The notes beneath the pieces are model-generated. The model made no database searches. It saw only the letters and a program-made list of their open reading frames with translations, and had not been told where the DNA came from. From NCBI GenBank assembly GCA_007119985.1, contig SKOQ01000008.1:1-15783 (forward strand): a stretch of 15,783 bases of DNA, written 5' to 3'. The stretch comes from Marinospirillum sp. (GTDB taxonomy: Bacteria > Pseudomonadota > Gammaproteobacteria > Pseudomonadales > Halomonadaceae). Shown one piece after another: positions 5,851-15,560 of the stretch. Position numbers and translations under genes: made by a program. The first letter of the stretch is position 1. Each line of letters begins with the position of its first letter.

Positions 5851-8800
5851 ATGAAAGACCAAGCAACACTGCGCGATAAAGATATAGCTATTATTGGTAT
5901 GTCAGGTCGATTCCCTGGCGCAGAAGATATCACGACTTTTTGGAAGAATCTGGTTGAAGGGCTGGAAACCATCACGACATTTAGCGAACAAGAGCTTCGA
6001 GAATCAGGTGTCGATGAAGAATTGATAGCCTCACCTAATTACATTCCTCGTCGAGGAATTCTCGGCAATGCGCAACATTTCGACGCGCATTTCTTTGATA
6101 TTACCCCTCGTGATGCGGAAATCATGGATCCTCAACATCGTGCGTTTCTGGAAAGCAGTTGGCATGCTTTTGAAGATGCGGGGTATGTGCCTTCAAGTTA
6201 TCCGGGCAAAGTGGCTGTTTTTGGCGGCACTGGTACGGCCTGGCATTTGAACAAAGTTCATTCCCATCCAGGCGTTAGCCAGTTTGCCAGTGGTGCATCC
6301 ATTGTGACCAATAACGACAAAGACTATGTCACGACGCGAGTCTCCTACAAGCTCGACTTAAAAGGGCCAAGTGTGAATGTGCAGACGGCATGTTCAACCG
6401 CAATGGTGGCGGTGGTAATGGGGATTAACAGCCTTTTAAGCCGTGAAAGTGATCTCGTGGTTGCCGGCGGAGTATCCATCGATACACCGGAGCGTCGCGG
6501 CTACAAATACATGCAAGGTGGTATGGAGTCAGCAGATGGACGCTGTTATGCGTTTGATTCTCGTGCCAATGGTACAGTGTTTAGCCGCGGTGTTGGTGCT
6601 GTGCTGCTCAAACGTGTTAAGGACGCAGTCAAAGATGGCGACCACATTTACGCAGTGATCAAAGGCGGTGCGATAAACAATGATGGTAGTCTAAAAGCTG
6701 GATTCACTGCGCCGGGCATTGAAGGACAGATTGAAGTTGCAAAACAGGCGATTTCCAACGCTGATATTGATGTAGAAAACATCCGCTTTGTTGAAGCGCA
6801 TGGCACGGCAACAGCGTTGGGCGATCCGATTGAATTTTCGTCATTGTCGCAAACTTTCCGCCACTTCACAGATAAAGAACAGTTCTGTCGCTTAGGCTCA
6901 GTCAAAACTAACATCGGTCATACCGATGCCGCTTCGGGTGTTGCCAGCCTGATTAAAGCCTCAATGGCATTAGAATCCGGGCTGCTTCCTGCCTCACTGC
7001 ATTATGCTGAACCGAATCCAAACATTGATTTTGAAACCAGTCCGTTCGTGATGAACACCGAACTAACGGCATTTAAACAGCAGAACAAGCCGAACAATGC
7101 GTTGGTCAACTCCTTTGGTGTCGGAGGTACCAATGCTTGTGTGATTCTCGAAATGGCACCAGAGACTCAAGCGGGTGACGAGCATAACTCGCCACTTATG
7201 ATCCCATTCTCAGCCCGCAGTCGTAACGCACTGAATGAGATGAAGCAGCGTCTGGCAAGTTACCTGACAGATAATCCAGATGCGGATGTTGCAGATGTGG
7301 CGTACACCATGCAGGTAGGCCGTAAGCAGTTCGAGTTTTCTACCTCGGTGGTGGGCCATGATCGTCAAACCATTATAAATGCGTTGGCTAAACCTTCTCA
7401 GATTGTGTCTGGAAATAAATCGAAACGACCAATTGTGTTTATGTTCCCAGGACAGGGAAACCAATATCCGAACATGTCTCACGATCTTTACCAGACGTAT
7501 CCGGTGTTTAAACAGGCGATGGATCAGTGCTGCGAATATCTGATGCCAATTCTAGAACAGAACCTGCGTGACATTATCTTCCCACAAAATGACCAAACTG
7601 CAGCGCGTATTAACGAAACGCAATTCACACAGCCTGCGTTGTTCGTTGTTGAGTACAGCCTTGCTCAGCTTTGGATGTCATGGGGAATTCAGCCGGATGT
7701 AATGATAGGTCACAGTGTCGGTGAATACGTGGCAGCCTGTTTGTCCGGGGTGTTTTCGCTGGAAGATGCGCTAAAAGCCGTAGCGATTCGTGGCAAGCTG
7801 GTTCAGGCTCTGCCAGCGGGTGCGATGCTAGCCGTTCTGATCGATGAAGCAGAGTTGACTGAGCGTTTATCAAACAGTGAACTGGATATCGCAGCGGTCA
7901 ATTATCCCGAGTTATGTGTAGTAGCGGGCGAGCTTGAAGCGATAAAAGCGTTCCAATATGAGCTGGAAGAAGAAGGTATCTTCTGTAAACACTTGGATAC
8001 GTCACACGGTTTCCACTCAAGCATGATGGATCCTATGTTGCCAGCGTTCAAAGATGTTATCGATGGCATTGAACTTAATGCTCCGCAGATCCCGTTCGTC
8101 TCTTCGGTAAATGGCGAATGGATCAGTGATGAGTTAGCACAAGATAGCGACTACTGGGTGCGCCACGTCAGAAATCCTGTGTTGTTCTCGCATGCATTCA
8201 AAACCTTGATGGCCGATCATCAAGATGGTTTCGTGGCACTAGAAGTGGGACCGGGCCGTTCTCTGGAGTCGGCGGCTAAGCAACACTTCCGTGAAGAAGA
8301 AGGTTTGAATGCCAATATTTTCTCGTCTTTGCCTACGGCGAAAGAAGTCGATATTTCAGGAGAGTATTTCGTCTCAATGCTTGGCGCTTTATGGTCGCAC
8401 GGCATCGAGATTGACTGGTCATCATACTATCGTGATGAGCGCCGACTTCGCTTGCCTTTGCCGGGCTACCCGTTCGAGCGAAATGAATTCAAACTGCCTG
8501 AGCTGAAAACAGGTAATGCTGGGAGCCTATCAATCAGCAATGCGGAAATAGGTTTGAAACGCAAGAAAACCGATATCGGTGACTGGTTCTATATGCCTGC
8601 CTGGAAGCGAACAATTCCTGCTGACTTCATGCCGAGTAAGCAAACTCAAGAAGCAAATGATTGTTGGGTACTTTTCGCTGACGAATATGGCGTAGCTGAT
8701 CAGTTGCATGCTCAGCTTCTTGCATCAGGCCATCAGGTAGTGACGGTGTTTAAAGGCGTCTGCTATCAGGAGAATATCGTCACCAGCGACAACGCAAAGA

Positions 8801-11379
8801 GCTTTGTCATTGACCCCACGTCTCGTGAAGATTACATCCGAGTGCTCAAAGCAGTCAAAGCTCATGAGATGCATCCAGTTCGAATTGTCGATCTTCGGAA
8901 CCTCTCTCCTGAGCAAGGTGATGTCGACCTTGAACTGTGTCGTAAACACCAGTTAGATTCTTTCTATAGTCCACTGTATCTGCAACAGGCTCTGGTGAAT
9001 GAGAACTTGCTGGATAATCTTCATTTGTTGTTGGTAACTAATAATATCTTCAGTGTCTCTGGGGAGCGAGTTTACTCGCCTGAGAAAGCACTGTTAGTCG
9101 GGCCAGCCCGTGTGTTCTATCACGAATACCCAGATGTTCAGTGCCATTTAGTTGATATTGATTGGCCTGAAGATTTAGCTGATAAATCGGGCCATTGGAC
9201 TGCAGAGCAAGCGGCGCGTTGTCTTATTGCTGAGAGCTGTATTAACACCGACGGTCAACTGGTGGTGTATCGAGGAGGGTGCCGCTGGGAGGAAGACTAC
9301 CAGGCGGTTAATTTAAAAGAGCAAGAGCCAGGCTTACCGGCGCAATTCAAAGATGATGGCGTTTATCTCATTACTGGTGGATTGGGCGGCCTTGGTATGC
9401 TAGTGGCCGGGCATATCTCGGAAATGAGCAATGCGACGCTTGTTCTTACTTATCGCAGTCGTCTTCCTGTTCGTGAGCAATGGAATGACTGGATTCAGAA
9501 ACACCCAGTTGATGACCCGATGAGTGAAAAACTGGCGAGTATCCTACGTCTTGAAGAGCAAGGTAACACGATTGACCTAGTCAATGTGGACGTTTGTGAT
9601 TATGTGGCTATGTCGGAACTGTTTGATCGCTATGATCGCTTTGATGGCATTTTCCACACTGCCGGTATTGCGGGGGGCGGCATCATTCCTCTGAAATCCG
9701 ATGAAGATTGTGCCAGTGTTCTGGAACCGAAAATCCTCGGCAGCCTGATTCTGGATGACCTGACTAGAGACAGTCAGCCTGATTTTATGGTGCTGTTCTC
9801 ATCCATCACCTCAATTGTCGGTGATGAAGCTCGAATTGACTACTGTTCCGGCAATGCGTTTATGGATGTGTTTGCCTGCTATCGTAACCAGAACCGAAAT
9901 GGTCGCACCATCGCAATCAACTGGGGAAAATGGGGCGATGTAGGCATGGCGGTTCAGTGGGCTCGTGAGTTAGATGAGAAAAACAAAGCTAACGAAGCGC
10001 CTCTAAAACAAACAGGGTTGCTTACGCTTCTCGGTCGTCAAAAAGATATGGAAGAATATCGAGTCAATTTGGATGTGCAGAATGACTGGGTACTCAACGA
10101 GCATCGTTTGTCGAATCAACCGACCTTGGTTGGTACCACCATATTGTCGATGCTATATACCTTGATGAATCACTTCAAACCTCAGGAAGCGCTTCAGGTT
10201 AAGAACTTGCTGTTGACCAAACCCGTAATTTACCACAACGCATGGCCACGTGAAATGCGCCTGTATGTACGCAGTGAAGGATCTGGCTATAGCTTCAGCC
10301 TTCGTAGCCGCGGTGTTCGTGATATTGAGTGGAGCGAACATGCGCTGGGCAATCTTGGCCGTGGTGTAGAGAGTGAAGAGAGCCTTGCTGCTTTAGATTC
10401 ACTTGAAGCGATTCAGTCTCGCTGCATGAACAAACTGCCTGACGAATTAACTGGTCAGGATTACCCGAATGCCATCACGGGTGAAACCTTTCTGTCGCTC
10501 AGTGAGCGATGGAATGCTCCTAAGTGCGTATGGCGAGGTGACGATGAGTGGCTGATTCATAAAGACCTCGACGCTCAGTTCCAGAATGATTTTGAGCAGT
10601 ATCCGTATCATCCGGCACTGATTGACTCGGTATCAATTCGATGTATCAAGCTTATAACGACAGACAACTATCTTCCATTCAGCTATGGCAAGATCAGCTA
10701 TCTGGCACCGCTTGACGGAGATTGTTACGCGCACATCAAACTCAAGCAGCCGTATAAGTCGGAAGACAGCACCATTGTTTGTGATGTGGTCTTCTTATCT
10801 GCTGACAGCAAGCCATTGATGGTTTTGGAAAACTATACGCTAGTTCGTATGAAAGCTGAGAATCAGGTTGTCGCTTATGCACCTGCGTCAGCTATAGCTC
10901 AGGTTGCAGTTGATGTCTCTGATAAGGACATTCTGTTCTACGAAGGTCTGGATGCACTCAAACGACAGCTTGCACATCTTGAGTTTGAGCAGCTTGTCGT
11001 GGTGACCAGTGATCTGCATCAGCTTATCTATGAAGCGATTCCTAAACAGGAAGATGAACAGTTGACTGAACTGGAAGTGGAATTCAGCCAAGGGCACGCA
11101 CGTCCAGAACTTTCTGTTGAATATGTCGCCCCTGAAAATGATATCGAAAGAGGGATTATTGCAGTTTGGCAGTCGATTCTAGGGATTTCAGGCATTGGTG
11201 TTGATGACAATTTTGTCGAGCTTGGTGGTAATTCACTGCTGGCGGTGCAAATTGTGTCAAAAGTATCCGCCAAGTTTGAAGTCGATATTCGAGTGGATCT
11301 CTTCTATCAGGATCAAACTGTAAGAGGGCTGTCCGGCCTGATCATTGAAGCGTTTGAATCTGTTCTTCAGGGTGAATAG
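5851..11379 (+). CDS. Type I PKS module KS-AT-KR-DH-T
   Basis: This 1842-residue protein should extend the chain by one malonyl unit and reduce it. The ketosynthase (10-435) has Cys181 in TACSTA, His317 in EAHGTA and His357 in NIGHTD. The acyltransferase (535-830) has Ser622 in GHSVGEY and SHGFH at 718-722, close to the HAFH type of malonyl-specific domains. A structural KR half (about 912-1145) leads to the catalytic half: TGGLGGLG at 1175-1182, Lys1294, Ser1317/1318, Tyr1331 and Asn1335, all expected for an active KR; no clear A- or B-type signature is seen. A dehydratase-like double-hotdog segment (1405-1670) follows with His1418 and Asp1592 in HPALID, but the HxxxG glycine is Asn. Residues 1690-1730 resemble the usual C-terminal tail of KR regions, so the DH seems inserted there. 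The carrier domain (1760-1838) has Ser1795 in LGGNS. GAGG lies six bases before the ATG. Confidence 0.92.
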   Translation: MKDQATLRDKDIAIIGMSGRFPGAEDITTFWKNLVEGLETITTFSEQELRESGVDEELIASPNYIPRRGILGNAQHFDAHFFDITPRDAEIMDPQHRAFLESSWHAFEDAGYVPSSYPGKVAVFGGTGTAWHLNKVHSHPGVSQFASGASIVTNNDKDYVTTRVSYKLDLKGPSVNVQTACSTAMVAVVMGINSLLSRESDLVVAGGVSIDTPERRGYKYMQGGMESADGRCYAFDSRANGTVFSRGVGAVLLKRVKDAVKDGDHIYAVIKGGAINNDGSLKAGFTAPGIEGQIEVAKQAISNADIDVENIRFVEAHGTATALGDPIEFSSLSQTFRHFTDKEQFCRLGSVKTNIGHTDAASGVASLIKASMALESGLLPASLHYAEPNPNIDFETSPFVMNTELTAFKQQNKPNNALVNSFGVGGTNACVILEMAPETQAGDEHNSPLMIPFSARSRNALNEMKQRLASYLTDNPDADVADVAYTMQVGRKQFEFSTSVVGHDRQTIINALAKPSQIVSGNKSKRPIVFMFPGQGNQYPNMSHDLYQTYPVFKQAMDQCCEYLMPILEQNLRDIIFPQNDQTAARINETQFTQPALFVVEYSLAQLWMSWGIQPDVMIGHSVGEYVAACLSGVFSLEDALKAVAIRGKLVQALPAGAMLAVLIDEAELTERLSNSELDIAAVNYPELCVVAGELEAIKAFQYELEEEGIFCKHLDTSHGFHSSMMDPMLPAFKDVIDGIELNAPQIPFVSSVNGEWISDELAQDSDYWVRHVRNPVLFSHAFKTLMADHQDGFVALEVGPGRSLESAAKQHFREEEGLNANIFSSLPTAKEVDISGEYFVSMLGALWSHGIEIDWSSYYRDERRLRLPLPGYPFERNEFKLPELKTGNAGSLSISNAEIGLKRKKTDIGDWFYMPAWKRTIPADFMPSKQTQEANDCWVLFADEYGVADQLHAQLLASGHQVVTVFKGVCYQENIVTSDNAKSFVIDPTSREDYIRVLKAVKAHEMHPVRIVDLRNLSPEQGDVDLELCRKHQLDSFYSPLYLQQALVNENLLDNLHLLLVTNNIFSVSGERVYSPEKALLVGPARVFYHEYPDVQCHLVDIDWPEDLADKSGHWTAEQAARCLIAESCINTDGQLVVYRGGCRWEEDYQAVNLKEQEPGLPAQFKDDGVYLITGGLGGLGMLVAGHISEMSNATLVLTYRSRLPVREQWNDWIQKHPVDDPMSEKLASILRLEEQGNTIDLVNVDVCDYVAMSELFDRYDRFDGIFHTAGIAGGGIIPLKSDEDCASVLEPKILGSLILDDLTRDSQPDFMVLFSSITSIVGDEARIDYCSGNAFMDVFACYRNQNRNGRTIAINWGKWGDVGMAVQWARELDEKNKANEAPLKQTGLLTLLGRQKDMEEYRVNLDVQNDWVLNEHRLSNQPTLVGTTILSMLYTLMNHFKPQEALQVKNLLLTKPVIYHNAWPREMRLYVRSEGSGYSFSLRSRGVRDIEWSEHALGNLGRGVESEESLAALDSLEAIQSRCMNKLPDELTGQDYPNAITGETFLSLSERWNAPKCVWRGDDEWLIHKDLDAQFQNDFEQYPYHPALIDSVSIRCIKLITTDNYLPFSYGKISYLAPLDGDCYAHIKLKQPYKSEDSTIVCDVVFLSADSKPLMVLENYTLVRMKAENQVVAYAPASAIAQVAVDVSDKDILFYEGLDALKRQLAHLEFEQLVVVTSDLHQLIYEAIPKQEDEQLTELEVEFSQGHARPELSVEYVAPENDIERGIIAVWQSILGISGIGVDDNFVELGGNSLLAVQIVSKVSAKFEVDIRVDLFYQDQTVRGLSGLIIEAFESVLQGE

Positions 11380-11388
11380 CTCCCACTT

Positions 11389-11412
11389 CTTCCCGGGCTA
11401 ATGCCCGGGAAG
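11389..11412 (+). promoter_or_regulatory. Perfect 10-bp intercistronic hairpin
   Basis: CTTCCCGGGC (11389-11398) and GCCCGGGAAG (11403-11412) are perfect reverse complements around a TAAT loop, nine bases after the PKS stop codon. No T tract follows on either strand, so full intrinsic termination is unlikely. It more probably stabilises the 3' end of the PKS message, or causes partial attenuation before the last NRPS gene. A smaller TGACA-GGT-TGTCA dyad follows at 11421-11433. Confidence 0.6.
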
Positions 11413-11474
11413 TTGATCACTGACAGGTTGTCACAATGGCAGCCAAATCTTACAAATGGTAAAAGGGCACGGCT

Positions 11475-14400
11475 ATGACAACTAAAACGAATCAGATTTT
11501 GAACTCTATGGGACTTGAAGAGCTGAAAAGGCTTGCCAGAGAGAAAAAACAGAAAAAAGCGCAGCTCATGGAAGAGAGCCGTTGTTCAACAACGGAACCA
11601 AAACGCAAAATATTCCCTCTCACCAATGCGCAAAAGAGCATTTGGACACTGGAGCAGTTCCTCGAAGACAATAAAGCCTATAACAACCCCTTAGCGATCA
11701 CTTGCCAGATTGATTATGAATTTGAACCGGACAGAGTCGAACATGCTCTGATGAAAATGGTCAATAATCACAACATATTCCGCACTACGATCCGAGTGGT
11801 CGATGGCGAGCCTTGCCAGTGTGTTGACAGCCAGATCAATTTCGGTTTTGGTTTCGATGATATTACCTCTATGCCAGAAGAGCTTAGAAATCATTGGGTT
11901 ATACGAGTTGCCCGTGAGGAGGGTAGAAAGAACTTTGACCTAACTAACGGGCCACTGTTTCGCTGGCGAATGGTCAAAACTCAGCCGGGCGAATACGTCA
12001 TCATGCTGACCTTCCATCATATTATTTCGGATGGTTGGACCGTCAGTTTGTGCTTCAAGGAATTCATGAGCATCTATTTTGGCCAGACGGTAGATCATGC
12101 AGCGCAATTTACCGATTACGCCTTAAAGGAAAACCGCTGGTTCGAAAAAGGCGAGTACGAACAGGGTCTCAACTACTGGCGCGATAAACTCAGTGGCGTT
12201 CAAGGTGTGCTGGAACTGGCAACCGATTACCCCCGTCCAGATACGCTCAATTTTGAGGGAAGTTATGTCGGCCATCTACTTGATGCTGACTTCTGTCATC
12301 AGCTTCAGTTTTGCGCAGCAAAACAGGGAGCAACCACTTTTCACTTGATGCTAGCGGCCTACTTATTACTCCTACATAAATACAGTCATCAGAACGACAT
12401 TGTGATTGGGGTGCCTTTTGCCAATCGTGGTGACGTACAGACGCAGGAAATGATGGGGCTGTTTATGAACACGCTACCACTGCGTTTCAATTTCAATGAC
12501 AATTGTCCTCTTTCGGCTGTGATTGAAGCGGCGAAAACAGAAAGTAAAGAAGCGATTGCCTATCAAAACGTGCCGTTTAATCGCATTCTTGATGTTGTCG
12601 ACTATTCGCGAGACGCACGTGTTAACCCGCTTTATCAGGCTGTGCTAACTTATCAGGTCTATCCGCACTCGCGAACCAACCCCTGGTTCACCTATTCACC
12701 ACTTAAAGTTGACTACGGTGTGTCTAAGTTGGATCTCAATCTATGGATAGAGGAAGACGGCGACAGTTTATTGTGCACATTCAACTACAGTACAGCGCTG
12801 TTTGAACGTGCCACTGTGCAGCGAATGCTACGTGATTTACATACCATATTAGCAGCATTGGTTGAGAACCCACATCAGTCGATTCAAGCCTTGTCATTGG
12901 TTACAGAAGATGAACGTCAGTTTCTACTTAAAAAGTGCTTACCTACAGAGGCAAGTAAATGGTTGCCAGTTCATCACCAATTTGAGCAACAAGCGCTAGC
13001 TTGCCCTGAAGGTGTGGCAGTGCGTTGTGAAGGTCGTGAACTGAGTTATGCCAATCTTAATGAGCGCGCCATTCAGTTGGCTGTGCAGCTGGTCTCACAA
13101 GGTGTGAGTCACGGTGAGCCTGTTGCGATACTTATGGAAAAAAGTGAGCATAGCGTGGTGGCGATATTAGCCATTCTGAAAGCGGGTGGTTGCTATCTTC
13201 CTATCGACATGAATTTACCAGAATTCAAAATCGATTTCATCTTAAGCGATGCTAAAGTTAAGCGTATTTTACTCGTAGGTGAAGTGCCCATTGCTTTAAA
13301 AGCAATGGCTACACAATCTTCAATAGATTGGATAGACATTCTGAAGACAGAAACGAGTAGCACCTCACCAACACTCACCCATCATCCCGATAATCTTGAC
13401 GATGGGCCAGCGTACATTATTTATACCTCTGGCAGTACAGGAGCCCCAAAGGGTGTATGTGTTTACCATTCGCAACTTAGTCATTATTGCCGAGCAATTG
13501 CTCCTGTACTCGGACAAACTCACGGGGCGCGTTATGGCTTAATGTCTTCCTTCTCGACAGACCTAGCTCATACGATGTTATTCCCATCGTTGGTTGGGCA
13601 AGGCGAGCTGGAGATAGTGACCAATGGCTTGTTGGAAAGCCCCGAAAAACTCGCCAGTTATCTCAAAGATAAACCTCTTGATTGTATGAAAATTACGCCG
13701 ACACATTTGTCTGCGCTGTTAAATGTCGCGAACGCGCAACACCTGCTGCCGGAGCGCAAATTGGTACTTGGCGGTGAGCGTTTACCCATTTCTCTGATTA
13801 AAAAAGTCAAAGCACTCAAACCCAACTGTGAGATGGTTAACCACTATGGTCCGACTGAGTGCACGGTGGGGGTGACGACGTTGACTATTTCCGAGGATGT
13901 TGAGGGTTTAGAGTTTCAAGTTGCACCAATTGGTCAGGCCCTCGATGGGAGTCATGTACTGGTTCTCGATGTAAACCAACAACTGCTTCCTGCTGGCGTA
14001 CCTGGTGAAATTTGCATTGGTGGGGCACAGTTGGCTTCTGGGTACCTTGGGCTCGATGAGCAAACGCAGTGCCACTTTGTTCCACATCCGTATTGTCCTG
14101 GTGAGCGTCTGTACCGCACTGGCGACAAAGGCCGCCTGCTAGCGGATGGCAACCTAGAGTATCTTGGCCGCTTGGATCGTCAGGTCAAAGTACGTGGTTA
14201 CCGAGTTGAGTTGGCCGAGATTGAGCAGGCTCTGGGGCAGATTACTAATGTTGAACAGGTGGCGGTTGTACAGCAGCAAAAAGCGGGCGCCCATCGTTTG
14301 GTCGCTTATGTCGTTGCTGATAACACTGGCGTTCAGGAAGAGATTAAGGCTGAACTGAGACAGCAATTACCCGCTTACATGCAACCAGAAGTATGGATGT

Positions 14401-15560
14401 GGCTCGATTCCATGCCAGTCACGGCGAGCGGAAAAATCAATTATCAGGCGTTGCCCGTCGCTATATTAAATACGCGGACAGCAGCTTGTGCTCATCCAAA
14501 AAATCAAACGCAAGCTCGTTTGCTGACGCTGTTTCAGCAAGCATTGAATAATCAATGGGTCGGTATTGAGGACGATTTTTTCAATCTTGGGGGAAATTCA
14601 ATCAGTGCATTGAAACTGCTGATTGAGGTGAATAAAGCGTTCTCGACTACCTTGACCCTCGGGCAGATACTGGAAAACAGCAGTGTTACTCGACTTAGCA
14701 GACTATTCGAACAGGTATTCGATAGCGTTGAATACGGTTCTTCGATTGTGATGCTCAATCGGGGTAATCCGCAACATAAGCCGACCTTGTTGTTGATTCA
14801 CCCTGCTGGTGGCAATGTGCTTTGTTACGACGAGCTAGTGAAAGGGTTGAGCAAAGAGTATCCGATTTACGGTGTACAGGTGGCTGATTTTCAGGGGCTA
14901 GCTGAGTACAACCGCCAAGTGACGACGTTAGCTGAGCACTACGTGAAGCAGCTTGGGGAACTAGCGGAACGTTCTGAACTGGTCATCGGTGGTTGGTCTC
15001 TGGGAGGAACCATCGCTTTTGAAATGGCGTGTCAGGTTCAGGCACTGACAGGAAATCAACCGAAGGTTTTGGTGTTTGACCAACCAGCCCCTCAAGTGAA
15101 CGTCGATAACAGCGCCAGTATGGCTGAGCATGATCGCCTTGCTTATTTTGCTCATAAGGTAGAACTGCTTACCGGAACGTCTTTTGATACATCGGGCCCG
15201 CAACTGGCGAAGATGTCACAAGCGGAAAGAACACAGGTATTCCTAACCGGTTTCCGCAAAGCGAATTTGGTGCCGGACAACATTAGCGCGGAGGACTTCC
15301 AGTACTTTCTCGCCATTCTTCAGGCCCACATGAAGGCGACAGATGAGTATCAGGGGAAGCCTTATTCTGGCCCTGTCGTGGTTGTAGAAGCAGAAGAGAT
15401 TTTAATTGGTCGTACGCGACTGAAAGAAATCGGCTTGGGCTGGCAGGCATATAGCGAGCAGCCTCTGACCGTATTGCTCGCAAAGGGCGACCACATATCC
15501 ATGATGAATGCGTCTCACATTGGTGATTTTGCGACCCGTCTACAGGAGGTATTGCTTTGA
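11475..15560 (+). CDS. NRPS C-A-T-TE, aspartate-specific terminal module
   Basis: This 1361-residue protein should add the last residue and release the product. A charged helix (about 13-35) precedes the condensation domain (45-470), whose active site HHIISDG is at 181-187. The A domain (490-995) has TSGSTGAPKG (651-660), YGPTE and Lys987. Its specificity positions read D-L-T-K-V-G-H-V-G-K (Asp696, Leu697, Thr700, Lys739, Val764, Gly766, His790, Val798, Gly799, Lys987), nine of ten identical to the aspartate code DLTKVGHIGK as I recall it. The carrier Ser is 1042 (LGGNS). The type I thioesterase (1095-1361) has the triad Ser1175 in GWSLGG, Asp1202 and His1340 in GDHIS. The protein has no epimerase or methyltransferase domain. 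The N-terminal helix may dock with the PKS. AAGGG seven bases upstream supports the ATG start. Confidence 0.94.
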   Translation: MTTKTNQILNSMGLEELKRLAREKKQKKAQLMEESRCSTTEPKRKIFPLTNAQKSIWTLEQFLEDNKAYNNPLAITCQIDYEFEPDRVEHALMKMVNNHNIFRTTIRVVDGEPCQCVDSQINFGFGFDDITSMPEELRNHWVIRVAREEGRKNFDLTNGPLFRWRMVKTQPGEYVIMLTFHHIISDGWTVSLCFKEFMSIYFGQTVDHAAQFTDYALKENRWFEKGEYEQGLNYWRDKLSGVQGVLELATDYPRPDTLNFEGSYVGHLLDADFCHQLQFCAAKQGATTFHLMLAAYLLLLHKYSHQNDIVIGVPFANRGDVQTQEMMGLFMNTLPLRFNFNDNCPLSAVIEAAKTESKEAIAYQNVPFNRILDVVDYSRDARVNPLYQAVLTYQVYPHSRTNPWFTYSPLKVDYGVSKLDLNLWIEEDGDSLLCTFNYSTALFERATVQRMLRDLHTILAALVENPHQSIQALSLVTEDERQFLLKKCLPTEASKWLPVHHQFEQQALACPEGVAVRCEGRELSYANLNERAIQLAVQLVSQGVSHGEPVAILMEKSEHSVVAILAILKAGGCYLPIDMNLPEFKIDFILSDAKVKRILLVGEVPIALKAMATQSSIDWIDILKTETSSTSPTLTHHPDNLDDGPAYIIYTSGSTGAPKGVCVYHSQLSHYCRAIAPVLGQTHGARYGLMSSFSTDLAHTMLFPSLVGQGELEIVTNGLLESPEKLASYLKDKPLDCMKITPTHLSALLNVANAQHLLPERKLVLGGERLPISLIKKVKALKPNCEMVNHYGPTECTVGVTTLTISEDVEGLEFQVAPIGQALDGSHVLVLDVNQQLLPAGVPGEICIGGAQLASGYLGLDEQTQCHFVPHPYCPGERLYRTGDKGRLLADGNLEYLGRLDRQVKVRGYRVELAEIEQALGQITNVEQVAVVQQQKAGAHRLVAYVVADNTGVQEEIKAELRQQLPAYMQPEVWMWLDSMPVTASGKINYQALPVAILNTRTAACAHPKNQTQARLLTLFQQALNNQWVGIEDDFFNLGGNSISALKLLIEVNKAFSTTLTLGQILENSSVTRLSRLFEQVFDSVEYGSSIVMLNRGNPQHKPTLLLIHPAGGNVLCYDELVKGLSKEYPIYGVQVADFQGLAEYNRQVTTLAEHYVKQLGELAERSELVIGGWSLGGTIAFEMACQVQALTGNQPKVLVFDQPAPQVNVDNSASMAEHDRLAYFAHKVELLTGTSFDTSGPQLAKMSQAERTQVFLTGFRKANLVPDNISAEDFQYFLAILQAHMKATDEYQGKPYSGPVVVVEAEEILIGRTRLKEIGLGWQAYSEQPLTVLLAKGDHISMMNASHIGDFATRLQEVLL
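15544..15560 (+). promoter_or_regulatory. Strong ribosome binding site and TTGA stop/start overlap
   Basis: AGGAGG (15544-15549) lies inside the end of the NRPS gene, seven bases before a TTG codon (15557-15559) that shares TTGA with the NRPS stop TGA (15558-15560). This favours TTG as the start of the exporter gene and indicates translational coupling between synthetase and exporter. Confidence 0.75.

Noticed and set aside
11389..11412. Full intrinsic terminator after the PKS gene
   Set aside because: The stem is strong but is followed by ttgatcactg, not a T run, and the next gene is functionally required in the same pathway.
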